Origin: Rhodothermales bacterium
GTDB taxonomy: Bacteria > Bacteroidota > Rhodothermia > Rhodothermales > JAHQVL01
DNA length: 42,339 nt
Reading direction: 5' to 3'
NCBI GenBank assembly: GCA_034439735.1
Contig: JAWXAX010000122.1
Span: 1 to 42,339 of the forward strand
The position numbers and the translations under genes were made by a program. Below are positions 25,772-33,870 of the stretch, piece after piece (the stretch's first letter is position 1; each line of letters opens with the position of its first letter). Under the pieces are notes generated by a model. That model had not been told where the DNA came from and did no database searches. It was given only the letters and a program-made list of their open reading frames with translations.

Positions 25772-26455
25772 TCAGCGCGTTACCGATTGCTGGACTTCCT
25801 GCTGAGCCGCGAGTACGATAAAGACGGCGATCAGGGGCAACATGAATTGCCCGGTGAACAGGCCAAAGACGAACATACCCAGGGCTACCACATGCCCTAC
25901 GAAGGCCGCCATCTGGGTGGCTCGGCCATATTCGAAGGACGTGGCCAGGCCGGCGCGTAACACACGCCCGCCGTCCATCGGAAACGCGGGTAGCATGTTG
26001 AAGGCGGCCATCGAGAAATTAAACCACATCAGCGCGCCAAGCACCTGCGTGGGGGCGGCCAGCACGCTTGGGAGCGAAGGCGCTCCTCCGAAAAGGCTCA
26101 GTAGCACGTAGAGGGCGCCTCCGATGCCGAGGTTGACCGCCGGGCCGGCAATGGCGATCATGAACTCCTGAAACGGCTCTCGAGGCAATCGACTCAGGCG
26201 CGCGACGCCGCCTATGGGGTACAGGGTGATATCAAGCGTCGGGATGTTGTAGTGACGGGCCATCAGCGCGTGTCCATATTCGTGCAGCACTACACAGACG
26301 AAAGCGGCGCCCATCATCGCCACACCGGCCAGCGCCGCGAGGACGCTTGCCCCTTGATACAGATAAAAGACAAAAATGCCTCCCAGCAGGAAGAAAAACG
26401 ACCAGTGTAGATTGACATCAATCCGGGAAAACGTCCCGATGCGAAATGGCTTCAT
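25772..26455 (-). CDS. Site-2 protease (M50) family membrane metalloprotease
   Basis: 227 residues, nearly all in membrane helices. The zinc motif HEYGH is at residues 58-62 within a helix, and the third ligand Asp lies in NMLPAFPMDGGRVLRA. ITLYPIGGVARL and AGPAVNLGIGG are typical loops. It lacks PDZ and CBS domains, so it is the short Rip3/SpoIVFB-like form. Such enzymes cut membrane-bound regulators within the bilayer. No anti-sigma factor lies next to it, so the substrate is unknown. Confidence 0.92.
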   Translation of the reverse strand: MKPFRIGTFSRIDVNLHWSFFFLLGGIFVFYLYQGASVLAALAGVAMMGAAFVCVVLHEYGHALMARHYNIPTLDITLYPIGGVARLSRLPREPFQEFMIAIAGPAVNLGIGGALYVLLSLFGGAPSLPSVLAAPTQVLGALMWFNFSMAAFNMLPAFPMDGGRVLRAGLATSFEYGRATQMAAFVGHVVALGMFVFGLFTGQFMLPLIAVFIVLAAQQEVQQSVTR

Positions 26456-26582
26456 AACGGTGCCGGTTGGTTGAAGATTGCGGCGGGTGATTGTGCCGGT
26501 CCGATGGGTGTAGTGCGAAGCCGGGCGGGTAAAGTTTCATTTTCGTATGTTCTCTCTCCTTGATTCTAGCTGCCATGGTGCG

Positions 26583-26876
26583 ATGACGGTTGAACGATTC
26601 GAATCCTCGCTGACGGAAGCCGAGCCTCCCGCCGGCCTTACGCCGCCGTTGCTCGGTCTGTGGCTCGCCCTCGCCGGCCGGTGGGACGATGCCCATACCG
26701 CTGTCCAGGATGAAACGACGTCCGCCGCTGCCTGGGTCCACGCCTATCTCCATCGCGAAGAGGGGGATAACTCGAATGCCGCCTACTGGTACCGTCGCGC
26801 GGGTCGGCCCATCGCACGGGGCAATCGAGAAGCCGAATGGCGTGAGATTGTGCGCTCCCTCCTCGAAATGCAATAA
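26583..26876 (+). CDS. Small conserved hypothetical protein (WDDAH...WVHAYLHR...YWYRRAG type)
   Basis: 97 residues from ATG 26583; a frame extending to 26547 adds only weak sequence. ALAGRWDDAHTAVQDE, AAWVHAYLHREEGDNSNAAYWYRRAGRP and the acidic/basic tail are features I recall from a widespread uncharacterised family of short cytosolic proteins with TPR-like helices. No enzymatic motif is visible. It lies 1 bp upstream of the M20 peptidase start, so the two are probably translated from one message. Confidence 0.78.
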   Translation: MTVERFESSLTEAEPPAGLTPPLLGLWLALAGRWDDAHTAVQDETTSAAAWVHAYLHREEGDNSNAAYWYRRAGRPIARGNREAEWREIVRSLLEMQ

Positions 26877-26877
26877 G

Positions 26878-28176
26878 ATGAAACGCGATCGGTCCGCCGT
26901 ACTCGCTCTTTTTGTCCTGGTCACCCTCACAGGCGCCGCGCAGGCCCAGCCTCTTTCGCTCGTGGAGCAGGCGCTGCGCGAGGCCGTCGACCGCCGGGCG
27001 GACGAGGCCATTCCGTTCCTCGAACGCACCGTGGCCATCAACAGCGGTACGTTTAATCTGGAGGGCGTGCGCGCCGTGGGGGCCGTCTACGACGAGGCGT
27101 TTCAGGAGCTGGGGATGACGACCGAATGGATCGAATATCCAGACTCGATCGGTCGAGCCGGCCATTTCGTCGCGCGGAGCCCTGGCCGGGAGGGGCCTCG
27201 GGTGCTGTTGCTGGGCCACCTGGACACCGTGTTCGAGCCGGCGAGCCCTTTTCAGAACATCGTCCGCGAAGGGGGAAATCTGGTCGGGCCCGGCGTGGTG
27301 GATATGAAAGGCGGCAATGCCGTCATCCTGTTCGCCTTACGTGCGATGCACGACGCCGGCGTCCTGAACGACGCCGCGATCACCGTCATGCTCACCGGGG
27401 ATGAAGAGGATCCCGGCCATGTGGAGGTCGTCCGTCGCGAACTGGTGGCCGAAGCTCGATTAGCCAGCGCCGCGCTCGAGTTTGAAGGCTCCGCGGGTAC
27501 GCACCACGCGACTGTTGCGCGGCGCGGCGTCAGCCGCTGGCAACTCGTCGTGGAGGCGCGCACCGGCCACTCGTCTCAGATCTTCTCGGATGCGCTCGGC
27601 TATGGCGCCGTTTACGAGGTGGCGCGCATCCTGGATGCCTTCCGGCGGGCGCTCGACAGCGAGACGTTTCTGACGCTCAACCCGGGCCTTGCGGTGGCCG
27701 GCGCCGATGCGTCGCTCGACGAAACGGCCTCGATTGGCGAGGCGTCGGGGAAATCCAATATCCTTGCCTCGCGCGCCCTCGTCGAGGGCGACCTTCGATT
27801 CATGACCGAGGAGCAGAAGGAGATGGCCCGATCGACCATGCGCAACATCGTCCGCCAGAACCTGCCCGGCACGCGCGCGACGATTTCGTTTCGCGACCGC
27901 TACCCCGCCATGCCGCCGACCGCCGGCAATCAACGTTTGTTCGACCTCTTCGATACGGCCAGCCGTGACCTCGATCTCGGCGACATCCAGCCCATCGACC
28001 CCGGCGCCCGCGGCGCGGCCGACATTTCTTTCGCCGCTCCCTATGTCGACGCCCTCGCCGGCCTGGGTCCCAACGGCGGCGGCGCACACGCTGAGGGCGA
28101 ACACATGGTGATCACCTCCCTGCGAATCGCTACCCAGCGCGCCACGCTGCTGATCTACCGGCTCACGCGGCCTTGA
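26878..28176 (+). CDS. M20 family metallopeptidase, secreted (carboxypeptidase G2-like)
   Basis: 432 residues from ATG 26878, chosen for its signal peptide (SAVLALFVLVTLTGAAQAQ). Zinc ligands follow the M20 order: His in LLGHLDTVF, bridging Asp in GPGVVDMKGG, catalytic Glu pair in TGDEEDPG, Glu in ALEFEG, and the last His in GAHAEGEHM. The lid domain includes TGHSSQIFSD. The family removes C-terminal or acyl-linked amino acids. The 97-residue protein gene directly upstream ends 1 bp before this start. Confidence 0.92.
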   Translation: MKRDRSAVLALFVLVTLTGAAQAQPLSLVEQALREAVDRRADEAIPFLERTVAINSGTFNLEGVRAVGAVYDEAFQELGMTTEWIEYPDSIGRAGHFVARSPGREGPRVLLLGHLDTVFEPASPFQNIVREGGNLVGPGVVDMKGGNAVILFALRAMHDAGVLNDAAITVMLTGDEEDPGHVEVVRRELVAEARLASAALEFEGSAGTHHATVARRGVSRWQLVVEARTGHSSQIFSDALGYGAVYEVARILDAFRRALDSETFLTLNPGLAVAGADASLDETASIGEASGKSNILASRALVEGDLRFMTEEQKEMARSTMRNIVRQNLPGTRATISFRDRYPAMPPTAGNQRLFDLFDTASRDLDLGDIQPIDPGARGAADISFAAPYVDALAGLGPNGGGAHAEGEHMVITSLRIATQRATLLIYRLTRP

Positions 28177-28262
28177 TCGTGAAACCTACAAAACATATGT
28201 TCGTTATGTGTGTAACACGCATACACCAATTATCCTGCACCAGTTATTCTTCACGATGAACC

Positions 28263-28601
28263 ATGGCGTACGACCAGGGACTGGCGGAGCGCATGCGCGA
28301 CTGCCTGTCGTCAACAGCGGCTATCACCGAAAAAAAGATGTTCGGAGGCCTCGCCTTCATCCACCGAGGCTACATGTTCTGTGGGATCGTGGGGAGCGAA
28401 TTGATGGCGCGTGTGGGGCCGGAGGCGCACGCCGCCTGTCTGGCGTTGCCGCACGTACGCCCGATGGACTTTACCGGCAAGCCGATGAGGGGGTACGTCT
28501 TTGTGGGCGTGGAGGGGATCGAAACGGATGAGACACTCCGGCTATGGATGGAGCGGACGATGAGGTTTGTGGAGACGTTGCCCGATAAAACGGGCGGATG
28601 A
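28263..28601 (+). CDS. TfoX/Sxy N-terminal domain protein
   Basis: 112 residues. MAYDQGLAERMRDCL, EKKMFGGLAFIHRGYMFCGIVG, LMARVGPE and DFTGKPMRGYVFVG are the hallmarks of the TfoX N-terminal domain. The C-terminal helix-rich domain of full Sxy is absent, as in most stand-alone members. The function of these short forms is not known; the competence link of Sxy should not be transferred. It is convergent with the next gene, with 2 bp between stop codons. Confidence 0.9.
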   Translation: MAYDQGLAERMRDCLSSTAAITEKKMFGGLAFIHRGYMFCGIVGSELMARVGPEAHAACLALPHVRPMDFTGKPMRGYVFVGVEGIETDETLRLWMERTMRFVETLPDKTGG

Positions 28602-28603
28602 AC

Positions 28604-28918
28604 TCAGCGCCGCAGCGCTTTGACCACGAGAATCGCCTGATCTTTCGACACCTCGGCGATTCCGGCGTCGCGCTCATGGGCTTTCGCGTCCTTGATTATG
28701 TCCTCCAGCTCCTGGACCTTCTCCGAATACGTGTAGCTTTTCCGGCGCTGCAGGCTTACCTCGAACCCTTTGTAGTGGGCCTGCTCCTTCGGCTCCTCCA
28801 TCAGGGCGTAAATCAGCGGCGCCTTCAGGGCTTCGAGTTCCTCTTCGAGCGCGGCGAGCTCAGCCTTGATTTCCAAGTAACGATCGAGGATGGAGGCATC
28901 GTCCAGGGCACGCAGCAT
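28604..28918 (-). CDS. Small coiled-coil protein of unknown function
   Basis: 104 residues. The first half (LDRYLEIKAELAALEEELEALKAPL) is a strong heptad coiled coil, and a second charged helix follows (KVQELEDIIKDAKAHERD). KGFEVSLQRRKSYTYSEKV lies between. No leader or active site is visible. The arrangement resembles short phage-type helical proteins, but I do not recognise a family. It is convergent with the TfoX-N gene and 37 bp downstream of the pentapeptide gene on the same strand, so it may share its message. Confidence 0.72.
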   Translation of the reverse strand: MLRALDDASILDRYLEIKAELAALEEELEALKAPLIYALMEEPKEQAHYKGFEVSLQRRKSYTYSEKVQELEDIIKDAKAHERDAGIAEVSKDQAILVVKALRR

Positions 28919-28955
28919 CGGCTCAACGGGTGTTGTGAAAGAAAAGGCGCGGGCG

Positions 28956-30152
28956 TTAGAGCCGGCGTTTTCGGAGCAGTTCGATCAGGACATCGACCTT
29001 GGAAGATAGGACCTTGATATCGCTTTTGCGATGTAGCTCGGTCATGGTGTCGAACAGGATCGGCTTCTGGAATTTTTGGGAGATGAGGAAGATCCAGCCA
29101 CTAAATACCAGGATCAACGCACCGAGCGCCCATTCGTACCAGGGCACGGAGACCCGTGGGAAGAACAGGTAGACGACCGGATGGAGCGCCATGACGGTTC
29201 GAATCAGCAGCGACGTCAGCCGGCGATCCCACCGCTGGCCGGGGTACCGGCTGAGCGACCACGGGAATCGCCCCACCTTGACGGCGCTTTCCCGGTCGCG
29301 CAGGTAACGCGTGCCTTCAATCGCGTCTTCCATGAAGGACTTGACATACGACAACACACCGGCCGTGAACATGAGCGCGAACAGCGTATACCGCTCGATG
29401 GGTGTGCGGATGCTGCCGAAGGTGTAAATGGACAACTCCGGTGGATTCGTGATCAGCAGCATGAGTGAGATAAACGCCAGCGCAAACGAAAATCCGTGGT
29501 ATCTACGCGCGCGAGTGAGGCTTTGGAGCACCGCCTCGGGGTGGGGGCCGAGCATCGAATCGCCGCGGGGGGTGGATGACATGAGCGCCGCGGAGTCCGT
29601 GCTGAACGAGTAGATGCCGTTGATGCCGGCGAGCACGTCTTTCGCCCCACGCAACCGAGTGGTTTCGTCGATAAAGGCGCCGCTGAAGTCGACTTCGCTG
29701 AGATTCGCGTCCTGCAGATTTGCGCTACGCAGGTTAGAACCGATGAGCCGGGCTCGGAATAAAATGGCCTTGCTGAGATCCGCCTCCTCCAGGTTGGCGC
29801 GTGTCAGGTTGGCGCGGCTCAGGTTGGCGTTGTGCAGCCGGGCGCGGCACAAGTTGGCGCGGAAGAGGTTGGCGCGCACGAAGTTGGCCCGGGTGAGGTC
29901 CGCGCTGAAGAGCTGTGCGCCGGAAAGGTCGCACTCGAATAGATTCGCCTTGATGAGATCTGTCCAGCGCAGATCCGCACCCTGGAGATTGGCCTCCAGG
30001 AGATTGACTTCGCGGAGGTTCGCCCCGCTGAGGTCGACTCCCTTCAAATTCAAACCGTGGAGGTCGGGCAGAACAGCTCGGTGTTCGTCGCGCCACTGGT
30101 TCCAAATCTCCACGCCCTGCCTTAAAATCTCAACGTGCTCGATATTGGCCAT
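28956..30152 (-). CDS. Pentapeptide-repeat membrane protein
   Basis: 398 residues from ATG 30152 (30179 is an alternative). About 25 A(D/N)LXX units run from roughly residue 35 to 160 (LSGANL, LQGADL, LTRANF, LSRANL, LEEADL and so on), forming a right-handed quadrilateral beta-helix. The rest has three hydrophobic helices (FALAFISLMLLIT, LFALMFTAGVLSYV, WALGALILVFSGWIFLI) and a basic loop. A helix-helix-loop ending in KKSDI-like sequence precedes the short cytosolic tail. The function of such fusions is unknown; the repeat alone does not imply a role against gyrase inhibitors. Confidence 0.88.
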   Translation of the reverse strand: MANIEHVEILRQGVEIWNQWRDEHRAVLPDLHGLNLKGVDLSGANLREVNLLEANLQGADLRWTDLIKANLFECDLSGAQLFSADLTRANFVRANLFRANLCRARLHNANLSRANLTRANLEEADLSKAILFRARLIGSNLRSANLQDANLSEVDFSGAFIDETTRLRGAKDVLAGINGIYSFSTDSAALMSSTPRGDSMLGPHPEAVLQSLTRARRYHGFSFALAFISLMLLITNPPELSIYTFGSIRTPIERYTLFALMFTAGVLSYVKSFMEDAIEGTRYLRDRESAVKVGRFPWSLSRYPGQRWDRRLTSLLIRTVMALHPVVYLFFPRVSVPWYEWALGALILVFSGWIFLISQKFQKPILFDTMTELHRKSDIKVLSSKVDVLIELLRKRRL

Positions 30153-30411
30153 GATGCGAGCTTCAAGTACGACATTCAATCCGCATGACGCTTGCAGGTG
30201 CGGAGATTGGGGGTTGGGTAACGGACAGGGTCAAAGGAGGAGCCGGACGAGCCGGCGCTTCCGCCGAGTTGAAGGGTGGATTCAGATTACACTCGTCCCG
30301 AATGGCTGCGCTGCGAAGAGTCAAGGCGCATCTTTTCACCGCTAGACTCCTATCTGCACGCCACGGTCGCGCATTGTATCTTGGCCGCACATTCATCCAG
30401 CCCTATCTAGT

Positions 30412-31470
30412 ATGCTCCGTCATCGCAGAAGGCGTAAGAAACCAGGCCTGGCGCCGGGTACCATGGAGTACACTGGGGCGCCTCGCACAGCGCCGGCTGA
30501 AATCTCGATTGTTGATTATGACGCCGACACGGTGCGCGAAAGCTTGAATGCAACCACGGCCGATTGCCAGATACTCGTGAATCCGGCGACGGTGACCTGG
30601 GTGAATGTCAACGGGGTGCACGATGCGAAGGTCATTGAAGCGATCGGAACGATTGCCGGACTGCACCCGCTCGTGATGGAAGACATCGTCAACCCGAACC
30701 AGCGCCCCAAATTCGAAGCCTACGATACGTACGCCTTCATTGAACTGTACATGGTACACCAGCGGCAGAACGGCTCGTTTGAGATCGAACAGGTGAGCAT
30801 GGTGGTGGGGCCCCGCTACGTGTTGTCGTTTCAGGAGTTTGCCAACGACGTGTTTGCCCCCGTCATTGAACGGATCCGAACCGGCAAGGGAAACATCCGT
30901 AAACAGGGGTCGGACTACCTCGCCTACGTCCTCATCGACACCGTCGTCGACCATTATTTCCACATCGTCGAGCGGGTTACCGACCGGATGGACGAGATCG
31001 AGTCCGCCCTCCTCGCCGATACACACGACGGTGGCCTCGTGACGATCAACAACGTCAAACGGGACGTCCTTCACCTCCGCCGCGCCATCTGGCCGCTCCG
31101 CGAGGTGCTGGCCGTGATGGAACGCGATGAGGACAAATTGTTCGATAAAAAGACCCGCATCTACCTGCGCGATGTGCACGACCACATCATTCAGGTCATC
31201 GAAATCCTTGAGACGCAACGCGACTTCCTCGCCAGCCTCACCGACCTCTATCTCTCCCGCCAGAATCAGCGGATGAACGAGATCATGAAATTCCTCACAA
31301 TCGTCGGCACCATCTTCATCCCCCTCACTTTTATCGTAGGGCTTTACGGGATGAATTTTGATTTTATGCCCGAGCTTCGGTGGAAATTCGGGTATCCGCT
31401 GGTGCTTGCAGGCATGCTCGGCCTTTCAGTCGCACTTGTTGTCTATTTCAAAAACAAAAAATGGTTATAA
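30412..31470 (+). CDS. corA: CorA-type magnesium/cobalt channel
   Basis: 352 residues. The long N-terminal cytosolic domain has the usual VMEDIVNPNQRPKFEAYDTY and LSFQEF phrases. Two C-terminal helices follow (IVGTIFIPLTFIVGLYG and the final YPLVLAGMLGLSVALVVYF). The selectivity motif GMN is at residues 313-315, followed by an acidic loop (FDFMPE) and a basic KNKKWL tail. It forms a pentameric divalent-cation channel in the inner membrane. It is divergent from the pentapeptide gene, with about 260 bp between them. Confidence 0.96.
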   Translation: MLRHRRRRKKPGLAPGTMEYTGAPRTAPAEISIVDYDADTVRESLNATTADCQILVNPATVTWVNVNGVHDAKVIEAIGTIAGLHPLVMEDIVNPNQRPKFEAYDTYAFIELYMVHQRQNGSFEIEQVSMVVGPRYVLSFQEFANDVFAPVIERIRTGKGNIRKQGSDYLAYVLIDTVVDHYFHIVERVTDRMDEIESALLADTHDGGLVTINNVKRDVLHLRRAIWPLREVLAVMERDEDKLFDKKTRIYLRDVHDHIIQVIEILETQRDFLASLTDLYLSRQNQRMNEIMKFLTIVGTIFIPLTFIVGLYGMNFDFMPELRWKFGYPLVLAGMLGLSVALVVYFKNKKWL

Positions 31471-31529
31471 CTCGTTGCGATCCGTGTTTCTCTGGGGCGC
31501 CCGGTGAGCTAATAAAAGGACGATGAGCC

Positions 31530-32084
31530 TTACGCCGTCTCCAGCGTTTCGGCTTGGCCATGCACATGCGTGGCCAAGGCCGGCCCATTCGGACGGTCGA
31601 CCGCGGCCTGGATATTCGGGTAGGCGGTGCTGTACAGATGCTGGGCTTCACGCTGGATGGCCATGCGATTGCCATCACCGATGGTAGCTGTCGCCAGAGC
31701 GACACACGCCTTCCACAACGCGGCACGCAGCCCCCATTTTGCGATGGAAACGCTGCGCGTGGTCAGTTTGCCGTGTCGCCGAACAGAGACATTCAGGTAG
31801 GGAAATGTGCCCGTAGCGCCCTCCTCGTAGCCCACCATCAATCCGGGGACACCCGTTTTGATGCCTTTTCGAGATTCTTCAATGCTCCGGCCGGCGAGCT
31901 TGGGGGAGGTCTTGAGTTGTTCGTCACGCCAGTTCATGGCCGCCTGAAGCGCTTCTTCTTGCCCACCGTTCTGGCGGTCGGCAAAAAACTTGGAGCAGGG
32001 GTTCGATTTTCGCGTGATACGGACTTGCCATCCGTGGGTCGCCCGCGTATCGATGCGGGAGATGTTATGCCTGTGGTTATTCAT
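31530..32084 (-). CDS. AP2-domain protein, probably two-lobed
   Basis: 184 residues from ATG 32084; the frame extends to 32237, but the extra part reads as non-coding. ISRIDTRATHGWQVRITR, KFFADRQNGG and EEALQAAMNWRDE match the bacterial AP2 DNA-binding domain (three strands and a helix). The second half, GVPGLMVGYEEG ... YLNVSVRRHGK ... SIAKWGLRAALWKAC, has the same strand-helix order and may be a second, more divergent AP2 unit. No HNH nuclease domain is present, so it is not an intact homing endonuclease. It stands alone between corA and the methyltransferase; a regulator or mobile-element remnant are both possible. Confidence 0.75.
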   Translation of the reverse strand: MNNHRHNISRIDTRATHGWQVRITRKSNPCSKFFADRQNGGQEEALQAAMNWRDEQLKTSPKLAGRSIEESRKGIKTGVPGLMVGYEEGATGTFPYLNVSVRRHGKLTTRSVSIAKWGLRAALWKACVALATATIGDGNRMAIQREAQHLYSTAYPNIQAAVDRPNGPALATHVHGQAETLETA

Positions 32085-32435
32085 CGCAAAGGACAGATTT
32101 CGATCCAGGTAGGTGCCTCGGCAAAGATGCTGTAGGGGTACAGCTATCCCCTGCGTTTCTCTTCGAGGGTGGATCGAGAAAACCGTCGCAGTACGCTTGC
32201 CTTCCGGATAGCGGCAGCCAGCGTTCGAGCTACACAATGATGTGGGTCACACTCCTATAATAAAACAATCAAATGGAGTTATTCTATACCGAAAATGAAA
32301 AGATTATGAGAAGCGGGCCGGTTGGCAGGCCTGTCCTGAGGGACGGCGGCGCAGCCGACGGACCCGAAGGATGGCAGGTTGTTAGGTAGATTATCCGTCT
32401 AGGATAATGACCTGTAATCTGCGAATCTGTACCCG
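32085..32435. other. Intergenic region between the AP2 gene and the RNA methyltransferase
   Basis: About 350 bp. ATTATCC (32390-32396) pairs with GGATAAT (32402-32408) shortly after the methyltransferase stop on its strand and may end that transcript, though no T-run follows. The segment 32245-32310 is noticeably AT-rich compared with its surroundings and is a likely promoter area for the AP2 gene. I see no gene here. Confidence 0.5.
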
Positions 32436-33575
32436 TTAATACATCTCGTAGCAGGCGAGACGGCCATCGAGGGCGCCGTTGACGAGGGGCTTTTTCCAGG
32501 TGGGGCGGAGGCCGACGGACTTGAGGAGGTCGCGGTCGCCGGCGTAGACGAAGGCTTTCGAACCGGTGCATTGCTGCTTGAGGAAGTCGCCAAGCTCCGC
32601 GTAAAACGGGTGCAGGTTCTCGTCGCGGCCCATCCGGAGGCCGTAGGGCGGATTGGTGACGATGGTTCGGTTGGCCAGGCCGCCGAGTTTCTGGTAGGGG
32701 GCGACGGTGAGGCGGATGGGTTCGCTGCCCGGCAGGGCGGCGAGGTTGGCGCGGGCCATCGCGATGGCCTCGAACGAGCTATCGCTGCCGGCGATCAGGC
32801 CTTCGGGCAAGGGGCGGATGAGGCCGTCCATCTCTGTTTTAACCTCATTCCAGCGGCGCTTTTCGAAATCGGGCATCCCCTCGAATCCGAATCGGGAGCG
32901 GAGAAAGCCGGCGGGGATGCGGCAATAATGCATGTGGGCCTCGGCGAGGAGCGTGCCCGAGCCGCACATCGGGTCGTAGAGCGGCATTTCTCCCTGCCAG
33001 CCACTGTGCCGGATGATGGCTGCGGCCACGGTTTCCTGCATGGGCGCCATGCCGCCTTCGAGGCGGTAGCCCCGCCGGTGGAGCGACCCGCCGGAGACGT
33101 CGATGCTGATCGTCGCGTGGTTGTTTTCGATGTAGAGGTTGATCCAGAGGTCGGGTTCGCGGGTGTCGACATCCGGCCGGCCCCCGGTCCGCTCGCGAAA
33201 CTGATCGACGATCGCGTCCTTGATGCGCAACGCGGCGTATTTCGAGTGGCGGATCTTGCTGTTGGAGACATTGGCGGAAACGGCAAACGTCTGGTCGGCT
33301 TGCATGAAATCCGTCCACTCGATCCCCATGGCCGTCCGGTAGAGGTAGTCCGGATTGTGGCAGTGGAACGCCGCGATGGGGGCGAGGACGCGCGTGATGA
33401 GACGGGAGCCGTAGACGATGCGGTAGAGCGAGGGCGGATTGGCGTCGAAAAAGATCCCACGGTACGAGGTGGAGACTCCGCGCGCGCCGAGTTCGGTGAG
33501 TTCTAGGGCGCCAAGTTCTTCGGTGCTGTGCGCGATCTGGGCGAAGAAGCGGCGGTTTTCCTGGTAGAGGTACAT
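32436..33575 (-). CDS. THUMP domain class I SAM-dependent RNA methyltransferase (RlmL N-terminal half/YpsC type)
   Basis: 379 residues from ATG 33575, where similarity begins (MYLYQENRRFFAQIAHSTEE). The THUMP region runs to about residue 155 (WTDFMQADQTFAVSANVSNSK-type phrase). The Rossmann methyltransferase has LYDPMCGSGTLLAEA (SAM) and TNPPYG (catalytic NPPY, 308-311). This corresponds to enzymes making m2G in 23S rRNA. The second (RlmK) half of the E. coli protein is absent, as is normal outside gamma-proteobacteria. Confidence 0.93.
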   Translation of the reverse strand: MYLYQENRRFFAQIAHSTEELGALELTELGARGVSTSYRGIFFDANPPSLYRIVYGSRLITRVLAPIAAFHCHNPDYLYRTAMGIEWTDFMQADQTFAVSANVSNSKIRHSKYAALRIKDAIVDQFRERTGGRPDVDTREPDLWINLYIENNHATISIDVSGGSLHRRGYRLEGGMAPMQETVAAAIIRHSGWQGEMPLYDPMCGSGTLLAEAHMHYCRIPAGFLRSRFGFEGMPDFEKRRWNEVKTEMDGLIRPLPEGLIAGSDSSFEAIAMARANLAALPGSEPIRLTVAPYQKLGGLANRTIVTNPPYGLRMGRDENLHPFYAELGDFLKQQCTGSKAFVYAGDRDLLKSVGLRPTWKKPLVNGALDGRLACYEMY

Positions 33576-33686
33576 AGTGGGGTCAGGGTTGGAAGAGGCC
33601 TTTATAGCCTCAGCCGGCGGGGATGTTCGGTGGAGTGTTTCAGGTTCGACGTTTAGAAACTGTTGAGATTTGAACAACCAAAGGCA

Positions 33687-33720
33687 TAGTCATCCCCCGG
33701 CTTTGACCGGGGGATGACTT
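33687..33720. repeat. REP-like palindrome in a divergent promoter region
   Basis: AGTCATCCCCCGG (33688-33700) pairs perfectly with CCGGGGGATGACT (33707-33719) across the 6-nt loop CTTTGA. It lies between the divergent methyltransferase and sensor genes. The sequence resembles widely dispersed extragenic palindromes of the form GTCAT(C)nGG...; only one copy is present in this window. Confidence 0.65.
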
Positions 33721-33870
33721 ACTCACTATGCAAAACGCAAATCTCGACGATTTCTTAATGGTTAAGGAATTGGGTAAGCCGTGCGCGGTGCAACGAAGCC
33801 TCGATCCTGGCCATAGCCTATTATTGATTTTGATTGTATTTTAGCGCCGGCCTGCGCTCTCGCTCAATCA

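Noticed and set aside
28604-28918. Phage protein or toxin-antitoxin partner of the TfoX-N gene
   Set aside because: The coiled coil is generic, the genes are convergent, and no toxin family is recognisable.
30008-30152. Quinolone-resistance (Qnr-like) function of the pentapeptide protein
   Set aside because: The protein has three membrane helices and no Qnr-specific loops; the repeat alone is not evidence.
29614-30345. Plus-strand open frame opposite the pentapeptide gene
   Set aside because: Its regular pattern merely mirrors the repeated codons of the pentapeptide protein.
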